Below are positions 59,530-64,000 of a stretch of 64,000 nt of DNA, piece after piece (position 1 is the first letter of the stretch; each line of letters begins with the position of its first letter). The translations under genes and the position numbers were made by a program. A model generated the notes under the pieces. It worked only from the letters and a program-made list of their open reading frames with translations. It searched no databases and was not told where the DNA came from. Location of the stretch: the NCBI RefSeq assembly GCF_047971185.1, contig NZ_JBKDZH010000035.1, forward strand, positions 1 to 64,000, read 5' to 3'. The DNA is from Kluyvera sp047971185 (GTDB taxonomy: Bacteria; Pseudomonadota; Gammaproteobacteria; Enterobacterales; Enterobacteriaceae).

Positions 59530-62019
59530 ATGAGAGTAAAAAAGCTGGCGCTTTTGCTGACCTGGGGCTGTACGCCCCTGGTTGCGTATGCCGATCTCTA
59601 TTTTGATACCAACGCCTTAGATCTGTCTGATGAGCAAAAGCAGCAGCTCAATCTTCAGTCATTCAGCGATGCCACGACCGCATCACCGGGTACCTTAAAC
59701 GTTGATGTGCTGGTAAACGGCATTTCAACGGGGCAGAGTAACATCGCCTTCGACGCCTGCGGGAAGACGCTTTGCGCGGTCTATTCACCAACGCTGCTCG
59801 CTGAGCTTGGCGTGCGTACCGAGCAATTCCCATCGCTGGCGGCGCTGGGGGCTGACCAGACGCTGACCGATATTGATAAGTATATTCCGCAGGCAACGAG
59901 CCTCTTTGACCCGGCACGGCAGCAGCTGTTGCTCTCGGTACCTCAGGCGGCACTAAAACCGCAGATCCGCGGCGATGTCTCACCGACCCGCTGGGACGAC
60001 GGGCTGCCGATGCTGTTTACCAGCTACAACCTGAACGGCATGGAGTCGCGCTATGACGAAGGTAAAGAGAGCTCGCAATATCTCAACCTGCGCAGCGGCG
60101 CCAATCTGGGGCCGTGGCGGCTGCGCAACTACAGCTATTACAGCCACGATAACCATGACGGCGATCGCTGGCAGAGCATGCAAACCTGGCTTGAGCGCGA
60201 TATTCACGCGCTGCGCTCCCGCCTGAAAATCGGCGAAAGCGCGACGACGGCGCTGGTGTTCGACAGCTTTAACTTTAGCGGGCTGATGCTGGCTTCCGAC
60301 GACGGTATGCTGCCGCAGAGCCAGCAGGGCTTTGCGCCAATTATCCGCGGTATCGCCATGAGCCACGCGCAGGTTGAGGTGCGCCAGAAGGGCAACATTA
60401 TCTATCAGTCCTGGGTTCCGCCGGGGGCGTTTGAGATAACCGATCTCTACCCTACCTCATCAAGCGGTGACCTTGAGGTCATTATTCGTGAAGAAGACGG
60501 CAGCGTGCGCTCGTTTGTGCAGCCGTTTTCTTCCGCTCCAGCGATGGTGCGCGAAGGGCAACTGAAATACGCCTTCAGCAGCGGCAAATACCGCAGCGAT
60601 AACGCCGATGCGACGCAGCAAAAATTTGCCCAGGGTGAGGTGGTTTACGGCCTGCTGAACGCCACCACGCTGTACGGCGGCATGATGGGCGCGGAACACT
60701 ACGCGGCGGCGGCGATAGGCGTCGGCCAGGGGCTGGGCGAGCTGGGGGCGGTGTCGCTCGACTTTACCCATGCTCAAAGCCGCTTCTCTGACCGGGATGC
60801 AGCGCAGGGTAACTCCGTGCAGTTCCGCTACAGCAAAAATATCACCGCTACCGATACCACCATGACGCTGGCGGGCTATCGCTACTCGACCTCGGGTTAT
60901 TACAGCTTTGAAGAGGCCAGCGAAGCCTGGCGCGCCAACGATTCGCGTCAGTACGGCCAGCCGAAGCAGCGTATGCAGGTGATTCTTAACCAGAGCCTTG
61001 GCGAGTGGGGCGGGCTGACTTTCTCCGCGTATCAGCAAAACTACTGGCAGGGCAACGGCGGTAAAACGCGTTCAATGACGCTCGGTTACAACGTGAACAT
61101 CGCCGGGGTGGGCGTGTCGCTGAGCTACAGCGATAACCAGACCCAGGGGCGCGACGGCAACGACAGAATTGCCTCACTGAACCTCTCCTTGCCGTTGAGC
61201 CGCTGGCTGAGCCCGAATAACACGGCGCTGGTGAGCTACAGCCAGACGCATTCGCAAAACGGGCGTAGCCAGAGTCAGGCCACGCTGTCGGGGACCGCGT
61301 TACGCGACCACAACCTCAACTACGCTCTGTCGCAAAGCTACAGCCGTGATGACCAGTCAGGGCATAGCAACGGCAGCGCCGCCAGCCTTCGCTACACCGG
61401 CAGTAAAGGCGTGGCGTCAGCGGGCTATTCCACGGAATACGGTGAAAACCGGCGCTTTAACTACGGCCTACAGGGTTCCGTCGTGCTGCATCCTTACGGC
61501 GTGACGTTAGGCCAGGAGCTGCCGGAAGGCGGCGCCAGCGCGCTGGTGCATGCGCCGGGCGGCGGCAACCTCAAAGTGGAAAATACCACCGGCGTTGCCA
61601 CCGACAGCGCGGGCAACGCCATTGTGCCGTGGCTGACCGTCTATCAGGAGAACATCATTCCGATTGACGCGCAAAGCGCTGATGACGACGTAGAGATTGG
61701 CAATACCCAGCAGCGCGTGGTGCCGAGCCGCGGCGCGCTGGTGCTGGCGGAGTTTAAACCGCAGCGTGGCAACCGTCTTTACGCCCGGCTGCGCTGGCAG
61801 GGGAAAAACGTGCCTTACGGTGCGGTGGTCAACGCCGGGGACGGCCATAGCGGTATCGTCAATGAACACGGCGAGGTCTATCTGAGCGGGCTGAACGATC
61901 GGGCGGTGCTCAGCGTCGCCTGGGGCAGCGGTCAGCGTTGTCTGGCTTCTGTCGATTTAAGCACCGTCAAAAAGGTTAACGGCATCGCCCTGATGGATGT
62001 TGAGTGCCGGGCGAATTAA
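59530..62019 (+). CDS. Outer membrane fimbrial usher (cluster 2)
   Basis: An 829-residue usher from ATG 59530 (TTG 59524 is an alternative). Signal peptide MRVKKLALLLTWGCTPLVAY, N-terminal domain with LYFDTNALDLS, plug region with AQVEVRQKGNIIYQSWVPPG and FEITDLYPTSSSGDLEVI, and C-terminal domains with VPYGAVVNAGDGHSGIVNEH and the Cys pair RCLASV/VECRAN. It is intact. Note the GDL and plug motifs identical in kind to the FimD family. Confidence 0.92.
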   Translation: MRVKKLALLLTWGCTPLVAYADLYFDTNALDLSDEQKQQLNLQSFSDATTASPGTLNVDVLVNGISTGQSNIAFDACGKTLCAVYSPTLLAELGVRTEQFPSLAALGADQTLTDIDKYIPQATSLFDPARQQLLLSVPQAALKPQIRGDVSPTRWDDGLPMLFTSYNLNGMESRYDEGKESSQYLNLRSGANLGPWRLRNYSYYSHDNHDGDRWQSMQTWLERDIHALRSRLKIGESATTALVFDSFNFSGLMLASDDGMLPQSQQGFAPIIRGIAMSHAQVEVRQKGNIIYQSWVPPGAFEITDLYPTSSSGDLEVIIREEDGSVRSFVQPFSSAPAMVREGQLKYAFSSGKYRSDNADATQQKFAQGEVVYGLLNATTLYGGMMGAEHYAAAAIGVGQGLGELGAVSLDFTHAQSRFSDRDAAQGNSVQFRYSKNITATDTTMTLAGYRYSTSGYYSFEEASEAWRANDSRQYGQPKQRMQVILNQSLGEWGGLTFSAYQQNYWQGNGGKTRSMTLGYNVNIAGVGVSLSYSDNQTQGRDGNDRIASLNLSLPLSRWLSPNNTALVSYSQTHSQNGRSQSQATLSGTALRDHNLNYALSQSYSRDDQSGHSNGSAASLRYTGSKGVASAGYSTEYGENRRFNYGLQGSVVLHPYGVTLGQELPEGGASALVHAPGGGNLKVENTTGVATDSAGNAIVPWLTVYQENIIPIDAQSADDDVEIGNTQQRVVPSRGALVLAEFKPQRGNRLYARLRWQGKNVPYGAVVNAGDGHSGIVNEHGEVYLSGLNDRAVLSVAWGSGQRCLASVDLSTVKKVNGIALMDVECRAN

Positions 62020-62028
62020 GGAGTGATG

Positions 62029-63033
62029 ATGAGAAAATATGCGGTCTCTGCGGCGCTGGTTGCGCTCTCCATCAGCGCGACAAACGCGCTGGCCACCTGC
62101 ACGCTGCAAAACGGCGGAAAAGCCGGCAGCGTGTCCGTCTCCTTTAGCGCTGAGACGTTCGATCCGGGCGTCAGCGCCGGCACCCAGAAACAGACGGTGG
62201 CGATAAGTAACGGAACGATGGCATCGGCGATGGGTATTAACTCTTCGCTGCGTATCGCCACCTGCACCGCGGGGGAAAGCTTTATGATGACGGACAGTTC
62301 CTATGCGCTGAAGGCCGGATATTCGCCGGGAAATACCGGTTATATTGAGACCGGTATTCCCAATCTCTATATGTATATTGTCTATACCCCCGGTACAGCG
62401 ACGGGTATTAAATATCCGACAACCGCGGGTGGCGATTACACTCGTGCAGTAAGCACGATTAATAGCGGCTCCGGACGCTGGATGGATATTGGCAACGCCA
62501 CCGTCTATTTGTATCAGGCGGGAAGAATTTCGCAGGGCGGCGTTGTACCGGCGGGAATATTAACCCGCTGGCGTACCTCCGATGGCGTGAATATGGTTGA
62601 TATCATGCTTAACAGCTTTACCGTCAACGTCAAAAGCTGCCAGTTAATCAATAGCACGCCGTCAGTGTCCTTAGGGGAGGTGCACGTTTCGCATTTTAAT
62701 GGTGTCGGCAGCAACGCAGGCAGCACGGGCTTCACGCTGGGGATGGACTGTGACTCCAGTATTAAGCCGACGATTACCTTTACCGGGGTATCGACGAGCA
62801 CCGGCACCGTTTTGCCGCTCAACAACCCTGATGCCACCACCACCGCCAGAGGGGTTGGCCTGGAATTACTCTACGGGCAGAATAAAGTGACGCTGGGCGA
62901 GGCGCTGTCGCTAGGCACCACCACCAGCGGCATCAACAACTACGCCTTTACGGCCCGCTACGTGCAAACAGAAAGCAGCATCCAGGCCGGGGAAGCGAAC
63001 GCTACGGCGAACTTTACGATTAACTATGAGTGA
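62029..63033 (+). CDS. Fimbrial adhesin-like protein (cluster 2)
   Basis: A 334-residue protein from ATG 62029 after AAGGAG (GTG 62023 and ATG 62026 are possible). Signal peptide MRKYAVSAALVALSISATNA. An N-terminal region of about 170 residues (with CTLQNGG, IATCTAGESFMM) may bind receptors; the C-terminal pilin domain begins near NVKSCQLINSTPSVSL and has MDCDSSIKPTITFTG and ends FTINYE with the penultimate Tyr. It is the last gene of the operon and most likely the tip adhesin. Confidence 0.8.
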   Translation: MRKYAVSAALVALSISATNALATCTLQNGGKAGSVSVSFSAETFDPGVSAGTQKQTVAISNGTMASAMGINSSLRIATCTAGESFMMTDSSYALKAGYSPGNTGYIETGIPNLYMYIVYTPGTATGIKYPTTAGGDYTRAVSTINSGSGRWMDIGNATVYLYQAGRISQGGVVPAGILTRWRTSDGVNMVDIMLNSFTVNVKSCQLINSTPSVSLGEVHVSHFNGVGSNAGSTGFTLGMDCDSSIKPTITFTGVSTSTGTVLPLNNPDATTTARGVGLELLYGQNKVTLGEALSLGTTTSGINNYAFTARYVQTESSIQAGEANATANFTINYE

Positions 63034-63039
63034 TTATGC

Positions 63040-63082
63040 TGAGAAAAAATCATGGGTTAAGTACCGTTTTGAGCTTTTCTCA
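63040..63082. terminator. Inverted repeat between converging adhesin and regulator
   Basis: TGAGAAAA and TTTTCTCA pair around 27 bases, placed just after the adhesin stop and before the end of the convergent regulator; it may end transcription from both sides, though the stem is A/T-rich. Confidence 0.4.
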
Positions 63083-63107
63083 TGACAATCTTTTGCCGTC
63101 TTTTTCG

Positions 63108-63599
63108 TTAGCCGATAATCATTGCGACCAGAATGAGCGTTAACATCACGTTCATGATAATCAGCGTGTACAGGATCCAGGAGGAAAGCGTCACGCCCGA
63201 CAGTATTCTTTGCTCAGATGATGAGGCGATGTCGCTCGCCGCTTCATGATTGAACAAATCGACCGGCAATACCGCAACGTTAGGGCAAAGCTGAAACCCT
63301 TTACGTGGAACGGTAATAATCAATTCTCGCTCAATGCCGGCTTTTTTCAGGCGATGGCGCAACTGATAAATATGTTGATGGATAGTATTATTACTCATCC
63401 ATTTTCCGCGCTCACCCCATATCTGGTTGCTGAGATAAGGATAACAACATATTTCTCCCTGCTTACTAATCAGTAATTTTAGACAGTGACTGGCGGGTTT
63501 GCTCAGCGCCACTTTACTGGAAAAACAAGGAGACGATGAAAGCTGGCCGCAAACGGGGTCAAAATAAATGTGATTATTGAGTAAGTATAATCCTTTCAT
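63108..63599 (-). CDS. CadC-like membrane-anchored winged-helix protein
   Basis: A 163-residue protein with an OmpR/CadC-type winged helix (residues about 30-100: HCLKLLISKQGEICCYPYLS, NNTIHQHIYQLRHRLKKAGI, LIITVPRKGFQLCPN) and one C-terminal membrane helix (ILYTLIIMNVMLTLILVAMI) with only one or two residues beyond, so it has no periplasmic sensor. It would bind DNA while tethered to the inner membrane. It converges on the fimbrial operon and probably regulates it together with the LuxR-type protein. Confidence 0.78.
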   Translation of the reverse strand: MKGLYLLNNHIYFDPVCGQLSSSPCFSSKVALSKPASHCLKLLISKQGEICCYPYLSNQIWGERGKWMSNNTIHQHIYQLRHRLKKAGIERELIITVPRKGFQLCPNVAVLPVDLFNHEAASDIASSSEQRILSGVTLSSWILYTLIIMNVMLTLILVAMIIG

Positions 63600-63799
63600 A
63601 TTAATACCTTATAATTATTTTAAGTAGTAAGTTATGAAATTATATACAGTCAGAAAGTTTTAACTGGCCTATTTTAAAAAGTTTACGTTCCCTTATGTTT
63701 TATACAGAAGCCGGGAATAGGGCGGTTAATATAATTGGCACAGTGGGTAATGATTATTTGTGATGGCTAATGCGTGGTGCTGAACTTATATGTTTTAAA

Positions 63800-63833
63800 G
63801 ATGAAAACCCCTCACCCTGAAAAGGATGAGGGG
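63800..63833 (-). terminator. Terminator after the right-edge gene
   Basis: On the minus strand CCCCTCATCC pairs with GGGTGAGGGG (one bulge) and TTTT follows, about 40 bases past the stop of the truncated gene. Confidence 0.7.
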
Positions 63834-63869
63834 CTGCCACGGCTATTTTTCACGCTTTAGCGTGGGCCG

Positions 63870-64000
63870 TTACTTCACGTTCAGCGAATAGACAGCAGGC
63901 ACCGCCCCCGCCGATTTCACCAGCTCAAGGGTGATTTTTGACACCGTACGCGGTGCTTCCAGCGTGTGCTGGCACACCGAGTGACGGTTGTCGCTCACTT
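63870..64000 (-). CDS. C-terminal end of an unidentified gene (partial)
   Basis: The last 43 codons of a minus-strand gene that enters from beyond the window. They read SDNRHSVCQHTLEAPRTVSK then ITLELVKSAGAVPAVYSLNV and a final Lys before TAA. The composition is GC-rich like core genes. The fragment is reminiscent of a beta-sandwich end of a secreted or carbohydrate-acting enzyme, but it is too short to name. Confidence 0.6.
   Translation of the reverse strand, partial: VSDNRHSVCQHTLEAPRTVSKITLELVKSAGAVPAVYSLNVK

Overview
The window looks like the chromosome of an enterobacterium of the Klebsiella/Enterobacter/Kluyvera kind. The evidence is a set of enterobacterial-type genes (two chaperone-usher fimbrial clusters, YdhP- and NepI-like exporters, a chromosomal iutA homologue, an NtrC/sigma-54 controlled urea utilisation locus) with GC-rich coding from about 37 to 56 kb. 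The first 19.5 kb is accessory DNA. It begins with a distinctly AT-rich block (1-5700), followed by a 13.8 kb element (5702-19495) bounded by a 20 bp direct repeat matching the 3' end of a tRNA-Thr gene. I infer two islands in tandem at a tRNA-Thr site; the intact tRNA is not in the window.

Block 1 (1-5700) carries a ColE1-like mobilisation module (mobC, relaxase mobA, and mobB nested inside mobA in another frame). Facing it is a retron: a recognisable msr-msd region, a reverse transcriptase, and an overlapping ATPase-TOPRIM effector, resembling retrons with an OLD-like effector. Block 2 (5702-19495) is an unusual phage satellite. It has a P4-like integrase at its right end, a second small tyrosine recombinase, a (p)ppGpp-synthetase-like protein, an origin-like palindrome-rich region, a helicase-like ATPase, several small DNA-binding proteins, and a roughly 450 nt highly structured promoter-to-terminator non-coding transcript. 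A structural cassette follows: head-decoration-like protein, lambda gpE-type major capsid protein, and a tape-measure-like protein. No portal, protease, terminase or other tail gene is visible. A satellite with its own capsid shell and tape measure but no packaging machinery is the most interesting object here.

19.5-25.4 kb is a patchwork: aldo-keto reductase plus a paralogous remnant, GNAT acetyltransferase, IS3-family remnant, maltose-type O-acetyltransferase, and a DeoR regulator with a HAD phosphatase that share an upstream 20 bp motif. A broken LysR gene follows. 25.8-34.1 kb is fimbrial cluster 1 (pilin, chaperone, usher, tip adhesin) followed in the same direction by an HD-GYP protein, a ToxR-like membrane regulator with a periplasmic partner, and an FNR-like regulator retaining all four iron-sulfur cysteines. 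35.5-42 kb holds two alpha/beta hydrolases, an intact LysR (paralogue of the broken copy), two MFS exporters, an Lrp-family regulator and a secreted protein.

42.3-56.9 kb is a nitrogen-scavenging locus: atzF-uca-gntR-urtA, then a reverse-strand iutA-like receptor with a Fur box, then urtBCDE. Nearly identical control regions (tandem NtrC-like sites 21 bp apart, a sigma-54 type -24/-12 element, and a shared leader) stand before atzF and before urtB, so urea import and urea carboxylase/allophanate hydrolase breakdown should be co-induced under nitrogen limitation. 57.5-63.6 kb is fimbrial cluster 2, flanked by a LuxR-type regulator and a CadC-like membrane regulator. The window ends inside an unidentified reverse-strand gene.
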